A stretch of DNA of 64,000 bases from Hahella sp018986435 (GTDB lineage Bacteria > Pseudomonadota > Gammaproteobacteria > Pseudomonadales > Oleiphilaceae), in contig NZ_CP192738.1 in the NCBI RefSeq assembly GCF_050749805.1, forward strand, positions 4,712,001 to 4,776,000, written 5' to 3'. Position 1 is the first letter of the stretch. Every line of letters starts with the position of its first letter. The notes beneath the pieces were generated by a model that saw only the letters and a program-made list of their open reading frames with translations, ran no database searches and was not told where the DNA came from. Below are positions 1-7,775 of this stretch, piece by piece. The position numbers and the translations under genes were made by a program.

Positions 1-384
1 GCTCTTCGCGTTGCCAACGGAAGACACCGTAATATCTATTCTCTGGCCCGGCTTGGAGAAAGCCGGAAGATCCGCATGCACGGATACCGCCGCCACATTT
101 TTCAGTTTCGGGTCAGTTCCTGTCGGAATGGAGATGCCAAAACGATTCATCATGTTGCGAAACGTCTGATCCGTGAACGGCGCTTTATCGCCGGTGCCGT
201 CCAGCCCCACCACCAGACCGTACCCCACGATCTGGTTACTGCGCACACCTTCCACCGTAGCGATGTCTTTTATCCTTTCCGCGCCAGCGATTGTTGCGAA
301 ACATAACAGGCCAAACGCAAACAGCGCCCGACACGCCTGCTGCAGAGGACGGATCGCTTTGGTTTCATCGGATACTTCATGCAT
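1..384 (-). CDS. flgI: Flagellar P-ring protein FlgI, N-terminal part
   Basis: Periplasmic protein that forms the P ring around the flagellar rod in the peptidoglycan layer. Only the first 128 residues lie in the window; the gene continues past the left edge. A hydrophobic signal peptide (LLCFATIAGA) ends near residue 35 and is followed by the family-typical NQIVGYGLVVGLDGTGDK. The start is the ATG at 384, and the reading frame is open to base 1. It follows the flgH stop by about 50 bases on the same strand, as expected for the flgBCDEFGHI order. Confidence 0.95.
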   Translation of the reverse strand, partial: MHEVSDETKAIRPLQQACRALFAFGLLCFATIAGAERIKDIATVEGVRSNQIVGYGLVVGLDGTGDKAPFTDQTFRNMMNRFGISIPTGTDPKLKNVAAVSVHADLPAFSKPGQRIDITVSSVGNAKS

Positions 385-434
385 AGTCAGATACCGCTAG
401 TTAAGGACGGAAGATTTCGTTTTGAAATCAAGCG

Positions 435-1118
435 TTACAAAGGAAACCATTCGCTGTTGAAGAAGCGCTGCAGCCAGCCAGCGCGATTCACGTCGCCAAA
501 GGCGCCGGTGCCGCTGTAGGCGAAACGGGCGTCGGCAATTTTGCTCGACAAAATGGTGTTATCGACGCCAATATCCTGAGGGCGCACCAATCCGCTAAGC
601 CGGATGTACTCATCTCCTTCCGTCAGCGTCAGCCACTTCTCGCCCCGAATACGCAAAACACCGTTGGGCAGCACATCCGAAATAGTGACGCTGATATTGC
701 CGGTTAGACTGTTGCTTTGATCCGCGTCAGCCGACCCAGAGAAATCCCGGTTAAAACTGGGGTCCGTCAGCAGGCTGAGGTTATGCGCGGATACCGCAGT
801 GCCTAGAATCGTCGCCTCGTTGAAGGAGTTATCCGAGTCTTTCTTTAAAGACGAGCCTGTACTCTTTTTTGACTGAGTGCTTTCCTGCAGCACCACCGTC
901 AATACATCGCCCACCTGATGGGCCGTGCGATCACCATACAGAGAGAAGCTTTGCGAGCTGGAATAGATAGAACCATCCACCGGCGCCGGTTGCATTAGCG
1001 TCTGCGGTGGAACAGGCGCAAACGCCGGATCTCCCGGGCGCACCTGCTCTCTGCTGATCGGACTGCAACCGCTCAGCACCGTAACCATGATTAGTGAGAT
1101 CAGCGTTAGTGTTTTCAC
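435..1118 (-). CDS. flgH: Flagellar L-ring lipoprotein FlgH
   Basis: Outer-membrane lipoprotein that forms the L ring through which the flagellar rod passes. The protein begins with a short lipoprotein signal whose lipobox VTVLSGC is cleaved before the cysteine. Later landmarks are the QVGDVLTVVLQEST segment and the C-terminal VRPQDIGVDNTILSSKIADA, both usual for FlgH. I chose the GTG at 1118 because a GGGGAGG ribosome site lies just upstream and the signal peptide then has normal length. The longer in-frame ATG at 1154 would add an unlikely charged leader. The resulting 227 residues match the family. It lies directly downstream of flgG. Confidence 0.95.
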   Translation of the reverse strand: MKTLTLISLIMVTVLSGCSPISREQVRPGDPAFAPVPPQTLMQPAPVDGSIYSSSQSFSLYGDRTAHQVGDVLTVVLQESTQSKKSTGSSLKKDSDNSFNEATILGTAVSAHNLSLLTDPSFNRDFSGSADADQSNSLTGNISVTISDVLPNGVLRIRGEKWLTLTEGDEYIRLSGLVRPQDIGVDNTILSSKIADARFAYSGTGAFGDVNRAGWLQRFFNSEWFPL

Positions 1119-1154
1119 GCCTGGCCCTCCCCGATTAAATCGACGGCACATCAA

Positions 1155-1940
1155 TTAAAGATTCTGGGTGATGTACTGCAGCATCTGGTCCGCAGTGGTC
1201 ACCACTTTCGCATTCATCTCGTAGGCGCGCTGGGTGGTGATCATGTTCACCATTTCCTCAACGATCTCTACGTTGGAGGTTTCCACCATGCCCTGCTCCA
1301 CAGTTCCCAGCCCCGCCAATCCCGGCGTGCCTTCTTGAGGATCGCCACTGGCGGCGGTCTCCCTGAACAGGTTGTTGCCGATCGCTTCCAATCCGGCCGG
1401 GTTGATGAAGTCCACCGTATTGATGTTGCCAATCTGAGTCGGCGTAGCGGTGCCCGCCACGGTGACGCTGACCACGCCGTCAGTGCTGATGGTCAGGTGC
1501 AAAGCGCCGTCTGGTATGGTGATGCCGGGCTCAAGAGGAAAGCCATTGGCGGTGACCACATCGCCATCGGAATTCAGGTGAAACTGGCCGTCCCGGGTAT
1601 AAGATATCGTGCCGTCCGGCATCAGAATCTGGAAGAACCCTCGACCATTGATGGCAATGTCCAGCGGCTGCTCAGTGACTTCCAGATTGCCTTCGCTAAA
1701 GACTTTCTGAGTGCCCACCACGCGCACACCTGTCCCCAGTTGCAGACCAGAAGGCAGTTGCGTGTCTTGAGAACTCTGACCGCCCGGCTGCCGCTTGATC
1801 TGATACAGCAGATCCTGGAATACAGCGCGATCACGCTTAAAGCCGGTCGTGTTAACGTTCGCCAGGTTATTGGAAATGGTTTTTAGAGCAGTATCCTGGG
1901 CCGCGAGCCCGGTTTTACTCACCCACAACGCACCATGCAT
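1155..1940 (-). CDS. flgG: Flagellar distal rod protein FlgG
   Basis: Distal rod subunit of the flagellar basal body, exported by the flagellar type III system. The N-terminal rod/hook motif NNLANVNTTGFKRDRAVFQD and the C-terminal coiled segment VNMITTQRAYEMNAKVV are both present and would pack together in the rod. I start at the ATG at 1940 (MHGALWVSKTG), which has AGGAG eight bases upstream. The longer in-frame reading to 1973 adds residues that no FlgG has. Length is 261 residues, normal for the family. It lies 105 bases after flgF. Confidence 0.96.
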   Translation of the reverse strand: MHGALWVSKTGLAAQDTALKTISNNLANVNTTGFKRDRAVFQDLLYQIKRQPGGQSSQDTQLPSGLQLGTGVRVVGTQKVFSEGNLEVTEQPLDIAINGRGFFQILMPDGTISYTRDGQFHLNSDGDVVTANGFPLEPGITIPDGALHLTISTDGVVSVTVAGTATPTQIGNINTVDFINPAGLEAIGNNLFRETAASGDPQEGTPGLAGLGTVEQGMVETSNVEIVEEMVNMITTQRAYEMNAKVVTTADQMLQYITQNL

Positions 1941-2045
1941 GACAAATTCTCCTATGCAGGTCGGACAACACAATAAATGGGTTTCAACCTATACCCGGAT
2001 AGACTCCGGGCCGCATGGCGGAAAATTGCCGCTCATGCGGGATTA

Positions 2046-2792
2046 CTAGGATATTTGCAATAAGCGTGCCGCAGCTTCGGAGTTATCATCCGCAGCGCGC
2101 ATAACTTTGACTTGAAGTTCGAATTGGCGGGATAGAGAGAGGATTTCCGTCATTTCTTCGACGGCATTAACATTAGAAGACTCCAGATAGCCGGACTCCA
2201 GACGCACCAGCCCATCAGGGAGAGCCGGACCGGCAACATCCGGTTTCAGATGAATCAGGCCGTCGACGCCTTTTTCCAGATTTTCGGCGGGAGGATTAAC
2301 CAGACGGATACGATCCACTTCCTGAATTTCGTTCGGATTCCCGCCCAAAGGCACGATAGAAATCGTGCCGTCTCCGCCAATATTAAGCTTGGCCGCAGGC
2401 GGCACGGCGATTGGCCCGCCGTTGCCGAGCACCGGCAATCCCGAGCCGGTGCGCAGCATGCCATTCACATCCAGCAGCAACTCCCCTTCCCGGGTATAAG
2501 CTTCGCCGCCGTCCGGCGCCTGCACCGCGATCCAGCCCTTGCCGGCGACGGCGACATCCAGGTCGCGTCCAGTCTGCATCATAGACCCCATTTCGAAGTC
2601 CGTCGCTGGCCTCTCCGTCATCGCGTAGGCGCGGCTGGGGAAATGTTCGCCAAACACCGGCATACTGCGCGCCTGCATAAAGTCAGACTTGAAGCCGGTG
2701 GTATTGGCGTTAGCCAGATTGTTGGCGTGGCCGCGCTGAGACAACATGTTCTGCTTGGCGCCGCTCATGGCGATGTATAAGGCTTTATCCAT
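2046..2792 (-). CDS. flgF: Flagellar proximal rod protein FlgF
   Basis: Rod subunit located between the proximal rod (FlgB, FlgC) and the distal rod. It is 248 residues, the usual size. The N-terminus MDKALYIAMSGAKQNM and the rod motif NNLANANTTGFKSDF are diagnostic. The C-terminal helix (SSNVNAVEEMTEILSLSRQF) pairs with the N-terminus in the assembled rod. A good ribosome site (AGAGGT) precedes the ATG. It is co-directional with flgE and separated from it by 61 bases. Confidence 0.95.
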   Translation of the reverse strand: MDKALYIAMSGAKQNMLSQRGHANNLANANTTGFKSDFMQARSMPVFGEHFPSRAYAMTERPATDFEMGSMMQTGRDLDVAVAGKGWIAVQAPDGGEAYTREGELLLDVNGMLRTGSGLPVLGNGGPIAVPPAAKLNIGGDGTISIVPLGGNPNEIQEVDRIRLVNPPAENLEKGVDGLIHLKPDVAGPALPDGLVRLESGYLESSNVNAVEEMTEILSLSRQFELQVKVMRAADDNSEAAARLLQIS

Positions 2793-2853
2793 GACTACCT
2801 CTCGAATTCCGCCTGATCGCGTTAATGGTCTTTCTCACGCTTTCACTCATCCA

Positions 2854-4809
2854 TTAACGTAGATTGATGATGGTCTGAGTGATGGCGTTCGCCGTCTCAA
2901 TGGTTTTCGCATTGGCCTGATAGTTTCGCTGGGCGATGATCAATCCCACCAACTGCTCGGACAAATCCACATTGGAATCTTCCAAAGAGCTGGAGCGAAT
3001 AGCCCCCAGAGATGCGGTGCCAGGGGCCCCGATCACAGGGTTGCCGGAGTTGAATGTCTCCACCCAAGTGGTTTCCCCAACCGGCGCGAGCCCTTGAATA
3101 TCATTGAAGTTCGCCAGTGCGACCTGTCCCAGCACTTTGGACTCGCCGTTGGTGTAACGGGCGAAAATCACCCCGCCATCATCCACGTCCAGACCAATCA
3201 GACGTCCAGTGGTGAAGCCATCCTGCTGCAGGTCATTGACCGCAAATGCGCTGCCATACTGAGTCGTCGTGCCAAGATCTATTAAGAAATTGGAGCTGGT
3301 GGGGGGATCAGGAATCGGCAAGGTTCCGCCATCTACTACGTTCAGCGGCCCTTCCGCGCCGTTTGGCGTACCGTCAGACGCCAGCGGCGTCCAGTTGGAT
3401 ATCAACACGTCGTCGGACAACACTTCGTTAAGTGAGCCATCCTGATCGAACACCAGACTGTAGGAAGCGCGGGATGGCGTACCGCCAGTCACAAGCGGGT
3501 CTCCGACATCCTGGCCGTCTATTAACGCATACATGGTCCACAGATTGTCTGGCGTGGTCGCTGACAGCGGCTCTTTGACGAAGAACGTCGTCAGAACGTG
3601 AGAGTTACCCAGACTGTCGTAAATCGTTGTGGAGGTGGCATGGTTATACGTGTTTTCATCCGCCGGATCGAACACGTTGTTGACGAAAGGCGTGCCTGTG
3701 AAAGTGGCGAATAAATCCGTTGTCCCGCTTGCCAAGGTAATGCCATCCTGCATGGTCAGGTTGACGCTGCCGCCTACGACGGCATCCGTCAATGCCGTGC
3801 TCAGAGTTTGTGATGTGGCCGCCGCATCGTTGCCCTGCACCACAAATTGATCTCCGGCGGCGCCACTGAAACCAAAGCTAAGATCATCACCACGATTATT
3901 GATAATCACCAGGTCCGTGCCGTCCAACACTGCGCGCACGCCATTTAGCTGAGAGGAAGAGTTAATTGCATTGCCTAAATCAGTCAGATTGGTATAGCCA
4001 TCGAACGGCACGCCATCAATAGTCACCTGCATAGTGCCGGACGCATTGTTGAAACCCGCCGCCGTAATTGTCGCGCGGGTGCTGGCGGCAGCGTCTATGT
4101 TGTCCAGATTGTTAAACAGGCCCGCTATTTCAGCAGCGGAACTATTGGCTGGAATAGTCACTGTTGAAGTTGAACCGTCAGCCTGAGTCACTGTTATAGT
4201 TTGTGCGGCGTATCCATTAGCGCCATTCGTACCGGCGGCGGTAGCGTCAACCGCCCGTCCGATCAACAAACCATCTGAAGACAATGAGTCTCCGCGTTCA
4301 AGCAGCACTGGCTCGGACGCGTCGAGGTTCAGATTGGCGTTCACTCTTGTGGTTCTGTCTGGCGCCAGGCTGGTGTCATCTATCAAAAGATCACCGAGAA
4401 CACCGCTGACCACGCCGCTGTCATTGGCGACGAAACCTTGCAAGCGCATGCCAGAGCTGTTCACTACATAACCTTCCTTGTTGATACCAAAAGCGCCAGC
4501 GCGACTGTAGCGGCGATCGCCACTGTTGGTATCGAGAATAAAGAATCCTTCGCCGTTGATGGCGAGGTCCAGTCCATTCTCAGTAAAGGAAAGATTGCCC
4601 TGCGCAAATTCTTGCCGCACCTTCTGCACCCGCACGCCATCCCCAACCGGGTTGGAGCCCAGGCTCAAAAAGCTGTTGGCGTAGAGATCGCCAAACTCCG
4701 CACGGGACCGCTTAAAGCCGGTCGTACTGGCGTTGGCGATGTTGTTGCCGGTCACCTCCAGGTCGACCGACGCTGCTCTGATTCCTGTTAACGCGATATT
4801 AAACGGCAT
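2854..4809 (-). CDS. flgE: Flagellar hook protein FlgE, enlarged
   Basis: Subunit of the flagellar hook, the flexible joint between rod and filament. The conserved N-terminus (MPFNIALTGIRAASVDLEVT, NNIANASTTGFKRSRAEFGD) and C-terminus (LVGLIIAQRNYQANAKTIET) identify it. At 651 residues it is about 200 residues longer than common hook proteins. The extra material lies roughly between residues 190 and 390 and reads like flagellin IN-type repeats (VTIPANSSAAEIAGLFNNLD, VPFDGYTNLTDLGNAIN), which would form surface-exposed domains. The start has GAGGTG upstream. It lies between flgD and flgF. Confidence 0.95.
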   Translation of the reverse strand: MPFNIALTGIRAASVDLEVTGNNIANASTTGFKRSRAEFGDLYANSFLSLGSNPVGDGVRVQKVRQEFAQGNLSFTENGLDLAINGEGFFILDTNSGDRRYSRAGAFGINKEGYVVNSSGMRLQGFVANDSGVVSGVLGDLLIDDTSLAPDRTTRVNANLNLDASEPVLLERGDSLSSDGLLIGRAVDATAAGTNGANGYAAQTITVTQADGSTSTVTIPANSSAAEIAGLFNNLDNIDAAASTRATITAAGFNNASGTMQVTIDGVPFDGYTNLTDLGNAINSSSQLNGVRAVLDGTDLVIINNRGDDLSFGFSGAAGDQFVVQGNDAAATSQTLSTALTDAVVGGSVNLTMQDGITLASGTTDLFATFTGTPFVNNVFDPADENTYNHATSTTIYDSLGNSHVLTTFFVKEPLSATTPDNLWTMYALIDGQDVGDPLVTGGTPSRASYSLVFDQDGSLNEVLSDDVLISNWTPLASDGTPNGAEGPLNVVDGGTLPIPDPPTSSNFLIDLGTTTQYGSAFAVNDLQQDGFTTGRLIGLDVDDGGVIFARYTNGESKVLGQVALANFNDIQGLAPVGETTWVETFNSGNPVIGAPGTASLGAIRSSSLEDSNVDLSEQLVGLIIAQRNYQANAKTIETANAITQTIINLR

Positions 4810-4826
4810 ACCACACCTCGCACATG

Positions 4827-5504
4827 CTAACTGATCTGTTTGATATCGCTTAATCCGACCGAGCCAAGCCCGTTCAGATTTAATGTGACGCTGCCATCAC
4901 GCGCGATTGATACACTATCCACATTGGCTGCCAGATAAGAGCTGACTTGCATCTGCTCCCCACTGTAGCGGGCCCTTGCGACCACTTCATACCGCCCCGC
5001 CGGCAAAGTTTCGCCGTTGCTGTTTTTGCCGTCCCAGCTGAAATTGACGTCACCGCCGGGCTGGTAACCTTTATCAATAGTCGTGATGAGTTCGCCTGCC
5101 TCGTTATAGACGCTAATGGCCAGTTGCGAGGTTCCCGCAGGCAGTTCCACCACCCCATTAATAGATCCATCCGCGCTTTTAATGGCGCTTTCCATCGGCG
5201 CCAGCACATCCCGTCCCACCATCGCCGAAGCCTGCAGGGCTTGTGCGCTGCGAAACTGAGAAGCCATGGTGTCCACAGTCGAATTCAATGATTGAATGCC
5301 TTCCACCGAGCTGAATTGCGCCAACTGTGCGACGAACGCCGTGTTGTCCTGGGGATCTAACGGACTCTGGTTATTCAACTGGGCGATCATCAGATCCATG
5401 AATTCGTTTTTACCCAGTTCATTTTTCCTGTTGGCGGAATTCTGCTGAAGCGCATACTGACTCAGCGCGTCGCTAGTCTGATTTGTCGTATTGATATCGC
5501 TCAT
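4827..5504 (-). CDS. flgD: Flagellar hook capping/assembly protein FlgD
   Basis: Scaffold that caps the growing hook and is later discarded. The N-terminal export and capping region contains the family signature NEFMDLMIAQLNNQSPLDPQ. The C-terminal half carries the FlgD Ig-like/tudor part (GGDVNFSWDGKNSNGETLPAGR is its core). I place the start at the ATG at 5504 (MSDINTTNQ), eight bases from GAGG; a GTG one codon upstream is also possible. Length is 225 residues, usual for the family. It lies between flgC and flgE in the operon. Confidence 0.94.
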   Translation of the reverse strand: MSDINTTNQTSDALSQYALQQNSANRKNELGKNEFMDLMIAQLNNQSPLDPQDNTAFVAQLAQFSSVEGIQSLNSTVDTMASQFRSAQALQASAMVGRDVLAPMESAIKSADGSINGVVELPAGTSQLAISVYNEAGELITTIDKGYQPGGDVNFSWDGKNSNGETLPAGRYEVVARARYSGEQMQVSSYLAANVDSVSIARDGSVTLNLNGLGSVGLSDIKQIS

Positions 5505-5528
5505 CACGCTGCCCTCACGAAAAGTTCA

Positions 5529-5966
5529 TCACTGACCAATAGTCAGCAGACGCTGCATCATGGTTTTCGCTGAATTCAGCACTTCCACGTTGGTCTGGAA
5601 GCTGCGGGAAGCGGACATCATATCCGCCATTTCCTCCACCACATTCACGTTGGGATAAAACACATAACCGTCCGCATCCGCCATGGGGTGGTCCGGCTGG
5701 TAGCGACGCTCCAGAGACGCATCGCTTTCCACGATGGCCCGCACTTCAACGCCACGGGAGGCGTCATCGTTGATCGAGGGAGGAATCGCCGCGTTGAGCG
5801 CGTCCTGATGCACCGCAGCAAAAATAGGCTTGCGCGCGCGATAAGTCTGATCGATGCTGGAGCTGGCGGTGTCGGCGTTGGCCAAGTTGCTGGCGGTGGT
5901 GTTCAGTCGCACGGATTGCGCAGTCATACCGGAGCCGGCAATGTCGAAAATGCTATTGATCCCCAT
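5529..5966 (-). CDS. flgC: Flagellar proximal rod protein FlgC
   Basis: Proximal rod subunit. It has 145 residues, which fits the family. The motif NLANADTASS near the N-terminus and the C-terminal stretch PNVNVVEEMADMMSASRSFQ are the rod-protein signatures. The start codon sits two bases after the flgB stop codon, with a ribosome site inside the end of flgB, so the two are translated together. Confidence 0.95.
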   Translation of the reverse strand: MGINSIFDIAGSGMTAQSVRLNTTASNLANADTASSSIDQTYRARKPIFAAVHQDALNAAIPPSINDDASRGVEVRAIVESDASLERRYQPDHPMADADGYVFYPNVNVVEEMADMMSASRSFQTNVEVLNSAKTMMQRLLTIGQ

Positions 5967-5968
5967 CG

Positions 5969-6364
5969 TTATTCTCCTTTAATCGCGCTGACGATGCCTT
6001 TCAGGCGGCTGTTGAGGAATTCAAAGCTGGCCTGAAAATCCAGCGCATTCTTGGAGTACTGCACGATTTCCGTCTGCGTATCCACCGTGTTGCCGTCAAT
6101 AGAAGGCTGCAGTGGTTGCCGGTATAACAACGCCCCTTCCGCCGGTGTTTTTATCGCCATGTGAGCATCGTCAGTGGTAACCACCTCCAATGAGTCCTCT
6201 ATACTTTTGGCCTGCCTGAGCACAGCTTTAAAATCAATATCCCGGGCGCGGAACCCTGGCGTGTCCGCATTGGCTATGTTGTTCGCCAGCACTTCCGCCC
6301 GTCTCGCGCGGACGTTCAGCGCCTGCTCATGGATACCCAGCGCTTTGTCGAATGATATGGCCAT
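5969..6364 (-). CDS. flgB: Flagellar proximal rod protein FlgB
   Basis: First gene of the flagellar rod/hook operon, encoding the proximal rod subunit nearest the MS ring and export gate. It is 131 residues with the family landmarks LANNIANADTPGFRARDIDF and a C-terminal YSKNALDFQASFEFLNSRLK. A sigma-54-type promoter lies about 55 bases upstream, which marks it as the operon's first gene. Confidence 0.95.
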   Translation of the reverse strand: MAISFDKALGIHEQALNVRARRAEVLANNIANADTPGFRARDIDFKAVLRQAKSIEDSLEVVTTDDAHMAIKTPAEGALLYRQPLQPSIDGNTVDTQTEIVQYSKNALDFQASFEFLNSRLKGIVSAIKGE

Positions 6365-6416
6365 CTAACACCTCTGCAGTTGCCTGACTGCGACAATCGT
6401 CATTTGCGTCAATGTC

Positions 6417-6432
6417 AGCAAGTCCCGCGCCA
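6417..6432 (-). promoter_or_regulatory. Sigma-54 promoter of the flgBCDEFGHI operon
   Basis: Read on the minus strand, the site is TGGCGCGGGACTTGCT. It matches the sigma-54 pattern TGGCAC-N5-TTGCW with GG and GC at the required spacing and one mismatch. It lies 53-68 bases upstream of flgB. An AT tract just upstream (6433-6475) could help bend the DNA for an activator such as FleQ/FlrC-type proteins; that part is inference. Confidence 0.75.
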
Positions 6433-6638
6433 GTTATTTTTTTATTTTATTTTTCAGTTAGATAGTATTTTCAGGCAGGCTAAAGGCGGCAAAGGGATAC
6501 CGCCCTGAAGGAAAGCGCGTACACGCCATGCGGCAAGTGGAATACCATCGCCACCGAAAAGATCGAACAGGACAATGGATATGCAGAATAGATTTGGGAA
6601 AACGACGCCGACAGAAACATGCGACGTCGCAGGAGATA

Positions 6639-7205
6639 TCAGCTCGCTTCGCCAGTAAAGAAACTGACACGCTCTTCAAAAGCTGGCGGTTCGGGAACTT
6701 TCTTTTCTTTGCTGGCCGGCGTCCCTACATACAGATAACCCACCACATGTTCGTTGGAAGCCAAACCAAGGCGCTGCTTGACGCGCTCATCGTAGGCCAC
6801 CCATCCGGTGCGCCACATGGCGCCATAGCCCAGTTCCTCCAGCCCCAGCATTAACGCGTAAGCGCTGCATCCGGCGGAAATCAACTGTTCCGACTCCGGC
6901 GCTTTGGGATGCTCCTGAACGGTGGCGACCACAACGATCACCATCGGCGCGCGACTGGGCGCTTTGGCCAGCTTTTGCCTGGCCGCATCGTCCTGACCAT
7001 CCTGCTCCGCAGTTTCGCCGTATATGCGCCCCAAAGCGTCGAGCCCCTCGCCTTCGACAATAATCAGACGACACGGCCGTAAGCGGCCATGATCCGGAGC
7101 ACGCATGATCACCGGATACAGTTTGCGCAACTCTTCATGGCTCGGCGCCGGTGCCTGCAACAAAGGGGTGGAGGTTCGATTTACAAGAATATCTAATACC
7201 GCCAT
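6639..7205 (-). CDS. Nitroreductase family protein (YdjA-like)
   Basis: Flavin-dependent oxidoreductase of the small nitroreductase group, predicted cytosolic, 188 residues. N-terminal RTSTPLLQAPAPSHEELRKL, the phosphate-binding segment RAPDHGRLRPCRLIIVEGEG, and the later GCSAYALMLGLEELGYGAMW and GYLYVGTPA are the pattern of YdjA-type enzymes. These bind FMN as a dimer and reduce nitro- or quinone-type compounds with NAD(P)H. The natural substrate cannot be read from the sequence. It lies upstream of the flg promoter and is not part of that operon. Confidence 0.88.
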   Translation of the reverse strand: MAVLDILVNRTSTPLLQAPAPSHEELRKLYPVIMRAPDHGRLRPCRLIIVEGEGLDALGRIYGETAEQDGQDDAARQKLAKAPSRAPMVIVVVATVQEHPKAPESEQLISAGCSAYALMLGLEELGYGAMWRTGWVAYDERVKQRLGLASNEHVVGYLYVGTPASKEKKVPEPPAFEERVSFFTGEAS

Positions 7206-7391
7206 GGCGTTATACGTGGCTCCTGTTGTTTATCCGTGTGGCCGCCGGTCAGGCCAATAAGTGGCCAGCGGCTGATTGGGTTCAGATTATAAATAGGAAT
7301 GATTCTTAAATATATGCAATTGGCCGTCGAAAAATGCTTGTCCTATCGCGCCACATTGCCTGCCTTTTACGCCAACTCAAAAGGTTAAAGA

Positions 7392-7434
7392 TTGTCTAAC
7401 GACAGACAAAACCGCCTCACAGATTGTCCGACAA
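7392..7434. promoter_or_regulatory. Paired TTGTC dyads, operator-like
   Basis: Two inverted repeats built on the same half site: TTGTCT-N6-AGACAA (7392-7409) and TTGTC-C-GACAA (7424-7434). Their centres are about 28 bases apart, roughly three helical turns. Such an arrangement suits a dimeric regulator, but I do not recognise a known family consensus. Confidence 0.3.
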
Positions 7435-7624
7435 CCCCATTACTGCTAACCTTAGACGCGATCGAAGCGCTGGTGGACTATACTACCAGAAGAGGGCGGC
7501 AGTTATGGCGGATGGTTTACGCCGGTCCAACGGCTTTATACATGGCAATCCCGCATTCAACCAATGCGTCGCGCTACGCCTGTTGAACAGGCGCCTCCCG
7601 CTTTCCACCCGGAAAACCTTCTAT

Positions 7625-7671
7625 TCCTGTCCTTTTTAGGGTATATCCGTGCTAGGACAGGACGTTTTTTT
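7625..7671 (+). terminator. Intrinsic terminator or attenuator ahead of the cyclase gene
   Basis: A perfect 9-bp stem (TCCTGTCCT at 7625-7633, AGGACAGGA at 7654-7662) with a 20-base loop is followed by CG and seven T residues. It lies about 105 bases before the adenylate cyclase start and no plus-strand gene precedes it. It therefore ends a short upstream transcript or attenuates the cyclase mRNA. Confidence 0.6.
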
Positions 7672-7775
7672 GATAACAGCAAACCGGCGAGCCACATTGC
7701 CACTCCCATGAGCTCGCAGGGACTTTTGGTTAGGTTGAAAAATATGCTGACGGGACAATACCGGTATTCGCGGTT

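Larger units (their letters stand above)
7206..7775. other. Intergenic region with leader hairpin and operator-like dyads
   Basis: No convincing gene. The region separates the divergent nitroreductase and adenylate cyclase genes. It contains two TTGTC inverted repeats (7392-7434) and a strong intrinsic-terminator-like hairpin (7625-7671), both listed separately. Short open frames here lack ribosome sites and family similarity. Confidence 0.6.

Noticed and set aside
6458..6679. 73-codon open frame between flgB and the nitroreductase
   Set aside because: It overlaps the nitroreductase end on the same strand, has no ribosome site and resembles no protein; the region is better read as intergenic.
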